The notes below the pieces were generated by a model. The model was not told where the DNA came from and searched no databases. It saw only the letters and a program-made list of their open reading frames with translations. Source: Odiellus spinosus (taxonomy: Eukaryota; Arthropoda; Arachnida; Opiliones; Phalangiidae). From it: a stretch of DNA of 64,000 bases. The translations under genes and the position numbers were made by a program. The DNA is taken from contig CAWUCO010000207.1 of NCBI GenBank assembly GCA_963920705.1, positions 434,001-498,000 on the forward strand, written 5' to 3'. Numbering within the stretch: the first letter of the stretch is position 1; each line of letters opens with the position of its first letter. Positions 51,101 through 61,036 of the stretch are shown piece by piece.

Positions 51101-51609
51101 TTGAAAAACAAGAAAAATATGGCCAATTCAAGAAATCATACAATATCAAAATAGTCAAATTTCAGATTTTAAAAATTCGCTTTTTGATATTAGATGTTTT
51201 TTGAATTGGCCATATTTTCCATGTTTTTCAACGGATTTTCCAAAACTCTTGTTTTTTAGATATTCCAATATTTGTTCTTTCGAGTGGTGTTAATTTTGTC
51301 TAAATCGCTTAAAAATCAAATGTTTTGTGTCCATTTGAATCCAATAATCTTGGATTTTTAAGCGTTTTTGCTTAATTTTAACCAATTTTATATTTGTCAC
51401 GTTTTGGCAATTTAGACAAAACCAAAGTCATTCGAAAGAGCAATTAATGGAAAGTCTAAATAATAAGAGTTTTCAAAAATCCGTTGAAAAACAAGAAAAA
51501 TATGGCCAATTCAAGAAATCATACAATATCAAAATAGTCAAATTTCAGATTTTAAAAATTCGCTTTTTGATATTAGATGTTTTTTGAATTGGCCATATTT
51601 TCCATGTTT
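48180..51609 (+). repeat. Recent tandem duplication of five monomers (about 1,715 bp x 2)
   Basis: Copy A (about 48,180-49,894) and copy B (about 49,895-51,609) share rare variants: 'atggaaagtc', 'ccgttcaaaaacaag', 'gttttttgatttgg', 'tttttggttaatttt', 'aataacagttttc', 'aataatgagag', and the one-base-shorter 'atatcaaatagtc'. The period fits three full monomers plus a 326- and a 243-bp monomer. Confidence 0.92.
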
Positions 51610-52731
51610 TTCAACGGATTTTCCAAAACTCTTGTTTTTTAGATATTCCAATATTTGTTCTTTCGAGTGGTGTTAATTTTGTCTAAATCGCTTAAAAATC
51701 AAATGTTTTGTGTCCATTTGAATCCAATAATCTTGGATTTTTAAGCGTTTTTGCTTAATTTTAACCAATTTTATATTTGTCACGTTTTGGCAATTTAGAC
51801 AAAACCAAAGTCATTCGAAAGAGCAATTAATGGAAAGTCTAAATAATAAGAGTTTTCAAAAATCCGTTGAAAAACAAGAAAAATATGGCCAATTCAAGAA
51901 ATCATACAATATCAAAATAGTCAAATTTCAGATTTTAAAAATTCGCTTTTTGATATTAGATGTTTTTTGAATTGGCCATATTTTCCATGTTTTTCAACGG
52001 ATTTTCCAAAACTCTTGTTTTTTAGATAGTCCAATATTTGGTCTTTCGATAGGTGTATATTTTGTCTAAATCGCTTAAAAATCAAATGTTTTGTGTCCAT
52101 TTGAATCTAATAATCTTGGATTTTTAAGCGTTTTTGCTTAATTTTAACCAATTAATGGACAGTCTAAATAATAAGAGTTTTCAAAAATCCGTTGAAAAAC
52201 AAGAAAAATATGGCCAATTCAAGAAATCATACAATATCAAAATAGTCAATTTTCAGATTTTAAAAATTCGCTTTTTGATATTAGATGTTTTTTGAATTGG
52301 CTATATTTTCCATGTTTTTCAACGGATTTTCCAAAAATCTTGTTTTTTAGATAGACTAATATTTGTTCTTTCGAGTGTTGTGTATTTTGTCTAAATCGCT
52401 TAAAAATCAAATGTTTTGTGTCCATTTGAATCCAATAATCTTGGATTTTTAAGCGTTTTTGCTTAATTTTAATATTTGTCACGTTTTGGCAATTTAGGCA
52501 AAAACAAAGTCATTCGAAAGAGCAATAAATGGACAGTCTAAATAATAAGAGTTTTCAAAAATCCGTTGAAAAACAAGAAAAATATGGCCAATTCAAGAAA
52601 TCATACAATATCAAAATAGTCAAATTTCAGATTTTAAAAATTCGCTTTTTGATCTTAGATGTTTTTTGAATTGGCCATATTTTCCATGTTTTTCAACGGA
52701 TTTTCCAAAACTCTTATTTTTTAGATAGACC

Positions 52732-53434
52732 ACCCTTACAAAAATATTGTATGAAATATATATAGAAGATTATAGACTTCTATAGAAGGTCTATGGGCGT
52801 ATATAGCTTATAGAGTGTTATATAAAAATTTATGTAGCATTTTTCTTGTGGAATTCCATTCAAGGTTTTTCTAAAGAATTTAAATTAAATAATTAAAAAC
52901 ATTTTATAGAGAATGTATAGAAATGTTTTTATTGTCTTCTGAAAGGTTTTTATAAGAACACTTTTACGATTATTCTAAAAGTTTTCCTTAAACTTCTTAT
53001 ATATATATTTTTAATGTTTTTCTGATTGTTTTCTTTAGCTTTTATATATACTATTTTACTGTTATTCTAAATGTTTTCCTTATAAATTTTACATGTTTTT
53101 TTTTTTTACTTTTTTTCTAAAAGTATTCTTGAAAGCTTTTAAAGGTAAATTTTTACTCATACTCTTAAAGTTTTCTTCAAAGTTTGAGGTTTACTTTTTT
53201 ACTTTCATTCTAAAAGATTTCTTTAAAGTTTTTATATATACATTTTTACTGTTTTCTAAAACTTTTATTTAGTTTAAATATATCATTTTTACTATTCCAA
53301 ACGTTTTCATAAAAGAAATAAATTTAGATAAAGATGATTGATTCATTTTTTTAGTAAAAAGACGTTTATTAACTAGTTTATTTATCATTGCAAAAGTTAG
53401 GTCCTTATTTTTAACTAAGAAACGTACTACTCTT
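52732..53434. repeat. AT-rich degenerate tandem repeats beside the satellite
   Basis: No gene is visible. From about 52,960 to 53,310 a phrase like 'tttttact-attctaaaagttttcctta' recurs every about 45-65 bp, strongly diverged, with 'atatata' stretches between. It is unrelated to the satellite, and probably an old minisatellite. The first 200 bp (52,732-52,940) is AT-rich unique-looking sequence with some 'ctatagaag'-type short inverted motifs. Confidence 0.55.
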
Positions 53435-55379
53435 TTAATCAGATTCAAACTTATGTTTTAGTTCTAATACGTATATATAATCCTGAAAAGCGCTGGCTTT
53501 CAATATTAAAACTTTCATATTGATATCCGAAACCGGGTAACATAGAGTAGAGTTTGAAACCTTTGTCTTATAAAAAGCCCTACTCTTCTGTTGAGACAAA
53601 TGGTACATTTTTAACCTCTTTATAATTACAAAGTAATTAATATTGCATGGTAAGAAGGCATACCGTAGCAAAAAATGCCTTCACTTACAAGACAAACTTT
53701 CTGAATTAATGGGAAACCCCTTAAAAGTTCATAAAAATAACCTCCAGCTGTACCTTTATCCTTGTTTGGAAAAGTGTCTTCAGCGAGCTCCGATATTTTG
53801 CCTAATATAACAATTTTCTCCGCGATTTGCATTGGTACATTTTGAGTTCCATGGAAAAGTTTCATTATCTTTCCATTCATGTTTTCAAATTGAAAACATG
53901 AAACAGCCCACAACGGACCCCAATTTCTTACCGTTTCAGGCAAATGTAACATTAAATGTAAATTAAAAGTAAGATTATCCTCACCGTATAAATTACCATA
54001 ATGTTTTACAATTTTTTTTAGATAATTTTCAGCTTCGTCAACCATATCCATTGTAACGTCTTCAGCGAGTAGCAATGAAATTCCATTTACTAATTTCAGC
54101 CAATGTTTATAGTATTTGTCTGGCAAAAACGTTTCAAGAACAACTGGGGAATAGTATAGTAACCATGAGCGCCATTCGTTGGCTTTCCACTGCTTACGTT
54201 CTTTAATTGATCGTGGCGTTCTAGTTATTTCATCAGATGGTTTTAGTGAAAGGTAAATCTGGTCAATTTCTTCCCTTTTTTTCCCCGAGATATAATACTC
54301 TTCACCATGGTGTTCAGAATCAAACCATAAATTACAAGTAGCTTTTACAACTCCTTGACACGCAGCGTGCATATAATCAACAGCAAAGCCATCGATCAAG
54401 TTGAAGAAATTTAACAGCATTAGGACAGAGAACCCTTTAACTCCATTAACAGGTTTTCGAGTGGAAATAGCTAACGTTGCGTCTCGTTTGGTTTGAGAAA
54501 TGTCTCTTTTAACCCCCGTGCCTGGGTCATAGATGCGAGCACCACCATTACCTCTGGGAATTCTACGTCCTTCATTTAAACACCAATTACAACCAAAAGT
54601 ACCATTAAATTGATGAAAATTCTGCAACGTGCATCGAGCAACCGAGTCGCAAGACAAAGGTCCTGGAAATACTTTTATAATTTTAGATTTTCCTTTATGT
54701 ATATGCTCGAAGCCATTATTAGAGAGTTCATTCATTTCTTCAACAAAAGGTTTTAGAAAAGAGTTCATTTCTGGTTTGTCATTTCCAAACCAAAGCGCGG
54801 CAAGTTGCACAATGTTTTGTCCCGAAAAGTTCATTTCATTAACTACATAGAGCAAAGGCCATAAGGCATACCCAGAAGAATGAAAAACGGGTATGCCATC
54901 GGTGTTCCAAGTTATGGACAAATCTCTTCCCTTTTTCATAGGTATTTTTTGTATTCTTCGCCTTTGCTGATAAACGTTTTTTTCATTTTATTTTGATTGT
55001 TTTCACGGTATGACTTTTCAACGAGAGCTTGAATTTGTTGACGAATAGAAAATACTATAAAATAGCTCCCCTTTTCCCTGCTTTCACTCAGCTTTACAAT
55101 GTTGTTGCAATTCTCACATCGCTTATCATCAGTTCCAATGTAACTTTTGCACTTTTCGCAAATCATGTGATACGAGAAATTATGTTTAGCTTCTTCAAAA
55201 TGTTTGTAAAACAAATAAAGAGAATTTGGCAAGAGAGTATTTTCTGGCATGTGTAAAGATAGAAGGTTGAGTAATGATGCGGTCGCTTCTTTGCTTTCCT
55301 GATGACGCAAAATATGACCCATGGTAATCAAGAGTATTTCTTTCAGAGACAAGCCAGAGTCAGGAAAAAGGTTGCTATT
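53435..55379 (-). pseudogene. CACTA/EnSpm-like transposase, last exon (frameshifted)
   Basis: The exon starts after an acceptor ('gtttacag', AG at 55,381-55,380) and reads NSNLFPDSGLSLKEILL, then a CxxC pair (MICEKCKSYIG, KRCENCNN). At 54,936-54,939 the frame shifts and a 437-codon stretch follows with SITWNTDGIPVFHSSGYALW (D14), FGNDKPEMNSFLKPFVEE, CDSVARC (D98), FNGTFGCNWC (119-120 region), GFAVDYMHAACQG, WRSWLLYYS, and FQFENMNGKI near its end. These are the landmarks of the animal CACTA-type (Transposase_21-like) protein. D14, D98 and the later Glu are the probable DDE residues, by inference. A second shift near 53,640 probably moves the C-terminus to the frame read at 53,435-53,671 (NYFVIIKRLKMYHLSQQKS). 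With two frameshifts it is a pseudogene. Confidence 0.8.
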
Positions 55380-55489
55380 CTGTAAACATTATCAATAGTT
55401 TAAGCAGACTTTCATTCTAATTTCCATCCGCACTAATTTAAGCCTAATCTTTGTTTATTGATTCGTTATCCCAAAAGTAGAACTATAAT

Positions 55490-55586
55490 CTGATTAGCGT
55501 TAATGAGTGCCAGTAAGAAGACTGTACAGTTTTACGATGAACGAAAATAATTATCGTAATTACTGGCACTCATTGACGCTACTCAG
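55490..55586. repeat. 97-bp near-palindromic element in the intron
   Basis: The 27-bp end 'ctgattagcgttaatgag'+'tgccagtaa' matches the complement of the other end (55,560-55,586) at 25 of 27 positions. The interior also has 'actgtacagt' and TACGAT...ATCGTA. It looks like a miniature inverted-repeat element or a hairpin. The ends contain CACTC (GGCACTC reversed), so a link with the CACTA element is possible but unproven. Confidence 0.55.
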
Positions 55587-55689
55587 GTGAAATGAAACCA
55601 ATTAGGTTTAGCTTGTAGCCATAATAAAATTGTTATTTTTTCCCAAGTACGCGGTCCTAAAAATGATAAATATAATTATCATAATTACT

Positions 55690-56306
55690 GCCGATTTATA
55701 TATGATTACGAGCTAAGCCTTGCTTTCATATTCCCTGATTAGCCGCTTAGCGTAAATATATGTCTCTAAGATTATTATTTTTATTCATCGTAAGACCATT
55801 CTTGGAAAAAAATGCCAATTTAAATATGATTACGAGCTAAGCCTTGCTTTCAAATTCCCTGATTAGCCGCTTAGCGTAAATATATGTCTGTAAGATTATT
55901 ATTTTTATTCATCGTAAGACCATTCTTGGAAAAAAATGCCAATTTAAATATGATTACGAGCTAAGCCTTGCTTTCATATTCCCTGATTAGCCGCTTAGCG
56001 TAAATATATGTCTGTAAGATTATTATTTTTATTCATCGTAAGACCATTCTTGGAAAAAAATGCCAATTTAAATATGATTACGAGCTAAGCCTTGCTTTCA
56101 TATTCCCTGATTAGCCGCTTAGCGTAAATATATGTCTGTAAGATTATTATTTTTATTCATCGTAAGACCATTCTTGGAAAAAAATGCCAATTTAAATATG
56201 ATTACGAGCTAAGCCTTGCTTTCATATTCCCTGATTAGCCGCTTAGCGTCAATATATGTCTGTAAGATTATTATTTTTATTCATCGTAAGACCATTCTTG
56301 GAAAAT
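55690..56306 (+). repeat. 124-bp minisatellite, five copies
   Basis: The 'gattacgagctaagcc' landmark falls at 55,704, 55,828, 55,952, 56,076 and 56,200, exactly 124 bp apart. Copies differ by a few bases ('ttcatatt' or 'ttcaaatt', 'gtctctaag' or 'gtctgtaag'). Each unit has a small inverted pair, GCTAAGC and GCTTAGC, about 30 bp apart. Confidence 0.97.
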
Positions 56307-56354
56307 ACCGTACTTGGGAAATGTGAATTAATAAATGTTTTAATTTAAACTAAC

Positions 56355-56420
56355 CATTTCATTTTTAATAACATCTTCATCATCCGACGGAGAATCTGGG
56401 TGCTCTGATGATGAAGAGCT
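56355..56420 (-). pseudogene. CACTA-like transposase gene, exon 2 (22 codons)
   Basis: A 66-bp exon bounded by 'ttaattacag' and a donor GTTAGT. It reads SSSSSEHPDSPSDDEDVIKNEM, a Ser/Asp/Glu-rich linker. It joins exon 1 and exon 3 in phase 0 on both sides, which supports the model although no transcript is available. Confidence 0.65.
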
Positions 56421-56487
56421 CTGTAATTAATATTATAAGAGTAATCAGTAAAAATATGATATTTAAAAAAAAAAACTTTTCGCTTAC

Positions 56488-56889
56488 GCTACTAGAAGAT
56501 AAGAAATCCTCATTTGTTTTGATAGCATTATTTTTCATTTCTTGATTCTTAATATCAGATGAAATATCGGCTTCGGAATCGGCGAATGAACTTTCCGAAC
56601 CACTAAAAGTATCAGCTTCTATTGGAACTTCACTCGACACAGCGTGTTGGGTATTATTATTTGTATATAATATGTTTTGCCGTTGGACCAAGCCTGAAGT
56701 ACCTTGACCAAAAAGATCCGAATTTCTTTCAAAAGCGTCTCTGTTAATGACTTTTTTCTGAGCCAATTTTAGCCGATAAAGCGTTTTCCTGGGAATATTT
56801 TTAGCGGCCTCCGGGCACCAAAGATAATGCTTGTATGTTTTACCCATAGCCGAACAATATTTTTCTGAAACAATTAATGAAACCCTCAT
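56488..56889 (-). pseudogene. CACTA-like transposase gene, exon 1
   Basis: 134 codons from ATG 56,889 to a donor GTAAGC (56,487-56,482). TYKHYLWCPEAAKNIPRKTL followed by a basic YRLKLAQKK suits the N-terminal DNA-binding start of animal CACTA transposases. An acidic Ser-rich tail follows. A second in-frame ATG (MGKTYKHYLW, about 56,847) is an alternative start. Reading through the donor gives an unrelated hydrophobic tail, which is intron. The three exons would make a protein of about 740 residues if the frameshifts were ignored. Confidence 0.65.
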
Positions 56890-57956
56890 TATTTAAAATA
56901 TTCAATTAAAAATTATTTTACCAATTTTAAGCTCTTAATTACCTTTGTAATCAGAATCATGGCATATCTTAGTGATGTTTTGTTGATAACGTTACCGAAT
57001 TCCCAATTTCCCATTCCACATTCCCTTAATCCTGTAGGGACTGAATAACTTTGCCAGAACCATGCTATTTTTATAAATTAGCTTAATACCAAGGGAGTGT
57101 AGAATAATAACTCTTTTCTAAAAAACCTATCTAAACGCGAAGAAAAACCAACGAGAAACGATAAACTCGATTGTGGATTCCTCCTCAGAAATAAAGCTTG
57201 AATTTCTCAGTGACGCCACAGCTAGGTGACACATAACTAATATATCACGATTGAAAATTCATTAGTCGGTATGCTACCGGACGCTTTGGTACGAGTAACG
57301 AACGCAGGCTTACGCACTTCGTAAAGTTTTTGGACCAGCTGGGACCGTAGACGGCGCTTGTAGCAGTGTACTTCCCCACCCAGGCCCCTACTCCCTTTCG
57401 AAGTTTTTAGGCGTTTCTCTGGTCAGTTTTTTCATTGCCTCGCCCCATCGTTCATAAGAACGGCAATGCAACGTGCTTCAAACCTACTCTCGTAAAGGCC
57501 GCCATTGCTTGCCTACTCTCTTTAGTCCACTTTCGATCCAGAAGAACGTTAAGGGTTAAATTATTCTCGTAGTCGTAAAGTCCGCCATATTGGTATTGCT
57601 TGCTTTATTATTTTAATTGTTTCTACAAAGCGGCTCATTTAAGGAAAATCAATCAATCGGGTAAGTTTAAAAATTAACTTGTTCTTAGTGAATTTGGTAA
57701 AAATTGTTTTTTTGGCTAATTAAAATGAGCAGTTCTTCAAATAATGTTTACTATTGAACGGAATTATTTAGCTAGGCCTGGTGCCAGGTCTCGTTTCGGA
57801 CTGTACTTTCAATCGAAGTCGTATAAATATTATCTAATTATAATTTAAATAATCAATGCACTACCGAAAGTACGGTAAAAAATTTAAAATCACGATTTAA
57901 AATGACCTAGGGTTACAATTAATAAATAATTATCCAATCAATTTGTGGGCATTTGC
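56890..57956. other. Non-genic stretch upstream of the CACTA-like gene
   Basis: No ORF of note. Two related phrases, 'ctcgtaaaggccgccattgc' (57,488-) and 'cgtaaagtccgccatattgg' (about 57,574-), carry GCCAT motifs like those in the Academ-like TIRs, so a promoter is conceivable. Otherwise I see nothing. Confidence 0.35.
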
Positions 57957-59925
57957 GAGTGAATTTTGTACAGCCAAGCCTGAGCGAATATTATTCGCAA
58001 AGAACAACAGCAACTCCCCATAAGAGTCTGGGTCCACGTAATGTTAAAAATTTTCGTCTCTTTTATGATAAATTCGTATTATATTATTAAAATAGGGTAG
58101 TTGGGGGATAATTTAAAGCTAAAATTCGAGCTCACAACTGTGAATTTTGGGAATTACAACGAATGGAAGGTTTCTTCCATAATGTAAAGAATAGGAAGAA
58201 TCTATGACTTCCGTGCCGGATATGAAAGCCTTCCCCCACACGAAAATCTTGAACGGTTATTATTTTAGATTCATAATTATGTTAGGAAAATATTAGAAAA
58301 GAATTATTTTGTAACTGCCACGGGTATAGTGCTGGCGGCAAAATGAAATTCGTATATTTTTGGTCTACTATGCCTCGAAATCCTCGAAAACGCCTGTAGA
58401 AGTGTTCCACTTGTCAAGCATTCATGCAGTAGGCTTTTGCTAGCTTTACAGGGGCCGTGCAAAGACTATATAGCTTACTTGAATAGTCTTTGGTGTAGGA
58501 GAAACTCGAAAAATAAATAGAGAAATCATACCAATTAGAAGATACTGGAGTAGTATCTTTAATTTTTATTTCATATTAAACAAAACACACTTGTATAAAA
58601 CGGACAAATTATTCATTTAACGCTAAGGTTTTCTACGTTTAACGTATGTCTGGTAGTTCAAGCTCAGTGGCATCTTCACACACTACACGCAATTTTGACT
58701 GGTACCAACTGCCTCGATCTTCATGGCGACGATAACCAAGATACCAGATTACGCTGCTAACGTGAACACAAGTACCTATCGTCAAACTACCACCTTTGCA
58801 ATTGCAATACCAGCCTTTAATGGCATTTGCACCTGTCCCGTTCGGTACATAACGAATTAGAGCTTGGTGAACAGCTGAGGTGGAAAATTGACCAGGCACG
58901 CGTATACGAATTAAGTCATGTTCAACTTTGGACACTTCGACGCTGAAAGAGCCGGATTTCTCTATAGTCAACGCCACATAAGATTCAGCGCGTTTCGTTT
59001 TAAAGTCGCTCATTACCACCTCACGTACATCACTTTCACGAAGTACAGGGAAGTCTTGAAATTCACTATCCTCAATTCGTTGCCATTTAGACGGTTTGCG
59101 AAGCAGATTATCGCGCTCAACTACTTCCTTAAGAGGATTTTCTTTCGTAGAGACTGCCAGCATTTTTTCGACGGAGTCTTCCCAGGAACCTTTAAGATGT
59201 AACTCCGGGTGGTAGGCGTTCAACAGCGCAGCAGCAATTTGAAGAAGATCCGGAACTAATGGTAACATATGCACAGGTATACGGTTTTGAAAAAAACGAT
59301 ACACCGTCTGCAAATGCCCATTCCTAACTTCAACCGGCCACCTGAAGTACGTTACTTGTCGGGAACGATTAACTTCTTGCGTGTTTCCTTGCTTCTCGCC
59401 TTTAGACAAGAACGAAGGCATTTTTAAATCCACACCCAGTTCAGTCAGTACGCTGTTGGAGTCTCGAAAACCGCGGTCTGCCAGTACAACGTCACCAACT
59501 TGAAAGAAAGACTGGAGTTCTTCTCTCTTTTTGATAGAATGGTTTAAAATGCGCGCGTCGTTATTGCGGCCATTAGCAAAGTAGGGTCCGATTATATCTA
59601 TTATGTAACCCGTAGTTGTTACCATTAACATTGGCTTGAGGACATGCTGGCCTTTGTGCACACAGAAGGATTTGTGAAGAACGGTATAGTCCTTGGATCT
59701 TCCAACCTTGATATAGGTGCCATCTACAATGGTAATAAGACAATTAGGCTTGTTGTTAGCAAAGAGTTTTACTGCTGCTCCAGATTGATGGTTTGTTATC
59801 AGATTGTCACGTGATAAGTGTTGCAGGCCAAAATGATGTGGCACGAAATGCTCCGATAAAGCCATAATAACCGCTTTTACCGTGTTTGATACCGATCTTT
59901 CAGTTAAATGAAATAAAGTTGATAA
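57957..59925 (+). repeat. Left arm of a ~2-kb inverted duplication
   Basis: The reverse complement of 61,031-62,995, from 'actcgcaaatg' on the outside to 'aaagttgataa' on the inside. It includes the 3' two thirds of the DDE-SWIM transposase gene and about 680 bp beyond its stop. Arm lengths (about 1,969 and 1,965 bp) differ by small indels, such as an extra 'attattcgc' at about 57,995 here. Confidence 0.95.
58565..58570 (-). terminator. AATAAA polyadenylation signal of the DDE-SWIM gene
   Basis: TTTATT on the plus strand, about 70 bp beyond the stop codon. The mirrored copy has AATAAA at 62,389-62,394, at the same distance. Confidence 0.55.
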
Positions 59926-60831
59926 CACCTTATTGGAGATACCCAATCGTAATTTCACCAATAATACTGCTAGAGCTGTCTTCGACGAACAGCATCTGAT
60001 GGTACGAATAATGTCCTCAATAGTCGAATGCAACTCTAGGAACTCGTGCAGGGACAATGAAGTTAATACTTTACAGTCTTCATCACTTTGTATGAAGTTG
60101 TCAAAGCTCGGCGTCCGTAGGTCGTTAACACATTTCCTGAGGTCCTGTAATAGTTGCTCAATGTCCGTGGCAGTCATAATGGTTGATCTAGCGGAAACCT
60201 GAATTCCAGCAATTATTTCGGTGGGAAGCTCTCCGTTAACGAGATGCGTGGAGCACATTCGGTTGTCCCGATGAATAAATATGGCTCTTTCCACAAATAT
60301 ACTTGTTCTCACTTCGGCTTTTACCCTGGTTCGTGTACTAACACCGCAAATGAAGCAAGTCTTTGGCAGGGGCCGAACACAACTGTGCTTTATGGCAATA
60401 GTGTTTGATGACGTACGCTTTCGTGGTAATTGCGACGTTGATGGCTGAGGTATTGGTGACGGTGATGGATTAGATACTGTGGACTTTGTTGGTTCAGGTA
60501 CTGTGGACGTTGATGGCTCAGGTACTGTTGACGTTGATGGATCAGATACTTGCGTCATTTGTCTTCGTTTTTGTGGTGAAGACGATGACGTTGAAGAGCC
60601 ATGATCACTACTGAAGGACGATTTGCTAGCATTTAAGAACGTTTGAAACTTTCGTGACAGACCCGAGCACTTTAAACAAATCTTCGTTGTTTTGCTATTA
60701 ATTACAAGTGGTAATAACCCTTTACTAAAACGAAGAAAACGAGCAAAGCCAGCCTTTACGTGAGTGCCTATACCTCTACTTGTACTATTGGTAACTTTCC
60801 GATTGCACGCGTAACATGTATTTGGAGCCAT
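58639..60831 (-). CDS. DDE transposase with C-terminal SWIM zinc finger
   Basis: Intact 731-codon frame from MAPNTCYACN (ATG 60,831). It is open upstream to 60,891, but the Met just before the first CxxC is the better start. Residue numbers below count from 60,891. N-terminal zinc pairs are C26/C29 and C72/C75, followed by a Ser/Thr/Pro-rich linker (about 90-160) with repeated STVPEPS, then CFICG (179-182) and a helix-turn-helix-like segment (about 308-345). The DDE_Tnp_4-like core has VDGTYIKVG (D390), LADRGFRDS (D472) and WPVEVRNGHL (E521). The end has C696-x-C698...C708-x-H710, a SWIM finger. It is a cut-and-paste transposase of the IS5-like group that includes PIF/Harbinger and ISL2EU; the superfamily cannot be settled here. 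An AATAAA lies just downstream (complement of 58,565-58,570). Confidence 0.88.
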   Translation of the reverse strand: MAPNTCYACNRKVTNSTSRGIGTHVKAGFARFLRFSKGLLPLVINSKTTKICLKCSGLSRKFQTFLNASKSSFSSDHGSSTSSSSPQKRRQMTQVSDPSTSTVPEPSTSTVPEPTKSTVSNPSPSPIPQPSTSQLPRKRTSSNTIAIKHSCVRPLPKTCFICGVSTRTRVKAEVRTSIFVERAIFIHRDNRMCSTHLVNGELPTEIIAGIQVSARSTIMTATDIEQLLQDLRKCVNDLRTPSFDNFIQSDEDCKVLTSLSLHEFLELHSTIEDIIRTIRCCSSKTALAVLLVKLRLGISNKVLSTLFHLTERSVSNTVKAVIMALSEHFVPHHFGLQHLSRDNLITNHQSGAAVKLFANNKPNCLITIVDGTYIKVGRSKDYTVLHKSFCVHKGQHVLKPMLMVTTTGYIIDIIGPYFANGRNNDARILNHSIKKREELQSFFQVGDVVLADRGFRDSNSVLTELGVDLKMPSFLSKGEKQGNTQEVNRSRQVTYFRWPVEVRNGHLQTVYRFFQNRIPVHMLPLVPDLLQIAAALLNAYHPELHLKGSWEDSVEKMLAVSTKENPLKEVVERDNLLRKPSKWQRIEDSEFQDFPVLRESDVREVVMSDFKTKRAESYVALTIEKSGSFSVEVSKVEHDLIRIRVPGQFSTSAVHQALIRYVPNGTGANAIKGWYCNCKGGSLTIGTCVHVSSVIWYLGYRRHEDRGSWYQSKLRVVCEDATELELPDIR

Positions 60832-60950
60832 CTCCAAATTCCAAGTGACTCTCACATTGATGTTATTGATAAGGAAAGTTCTTAAGATCATGGTTCAAAC
60901 CAGATATTACAATTTTTTTAATGTTTATAAAAACAGGTTTAATTATTTTT

Positions 60951-61036
60951 CGCCAACCTGGCTGGCAAAAAATATTAAAGACGTCTTTAATATTTTTCGC
61001 CAACCTGGCTGGCAAAAAATATTAAAGACGTCTTTA
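60951..61036 (+). repeat. 47-bp direct repeat with a 24-bp palindrome, at the loop of the inverted duplication
   Basis: The unit starting cgccaacctggctggc occurs at 60,951 and 60,998. A third, diverged partial copy may precede it ('tttaattattttt'). Each unit has an interrupted dyad, GCCAacctGGCTGGC, and the sequence AATATTAAAGAC followed by its exact complement (60,971-60,994). The second copy runs into the right arm. Confidence 0.93.

Larger units (their letters stand above)
19075..52731 (+). repeat. Satellite array, block 3 (about 98 monomers)
   Basis: An uninterrupted head-to-tail array in the same orientation as blocks 1 and 2, ending at 52,731 inside 'ttagatagacc'. Monomers are about 382, 326, 305 (only about 40,732-41,037 and 46,946-47,251) and 243 bp. 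The right half of the monomer exists in several recurrent types, told apart by 'agatattcc', 'agatagtcc', 'agatagacaaat' with 'cgctgtaaaatg', and 'agatagaccaat' with 'ttgttctttcgag'. The order of types recurs in blocks, giving higher-order structure. The many 60-86-codon ORFs on both strands arise from the repeat and are not annotated as genes. Confidence 0.97.
55380..56354 (-). other. Intron 2 of the CACTA-like gene
   Basis: 975 bp between a GTTAGT donor and a TTTACAG acceptor. It contains a 124-bp minisatellite and a short inverted-repeat element (both listed separately). No ORF. Confidence 0.6.

Noticed and set aside
19075-52731. CRISPR-like array
   Set aside because: Units are over 240 bp, without short repeats separating unique spacers, in a eukaryotic context with no cas genes.
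19075-52731. CENP-B box in the satellite
   Set aside because: 'ttcgataagtg' and similar words lack the CGGG half of the box.
58918-59202. Plus-strand ORF of 94 codons and its mirror at 61,757-62,041
   Set aside because: It lies antisense within the transposase gene and is copied only because the gene is duplicated.
60845-61030. The first ~62 codons of the plus-strand ORF at 60,845 as a genuine N-terminus
   Set aside because: They overlap the opposite-strand gene's start and the 47-bp repeats. Homology to transposase begins only at the arm boundary, so this is an accidental open frame.
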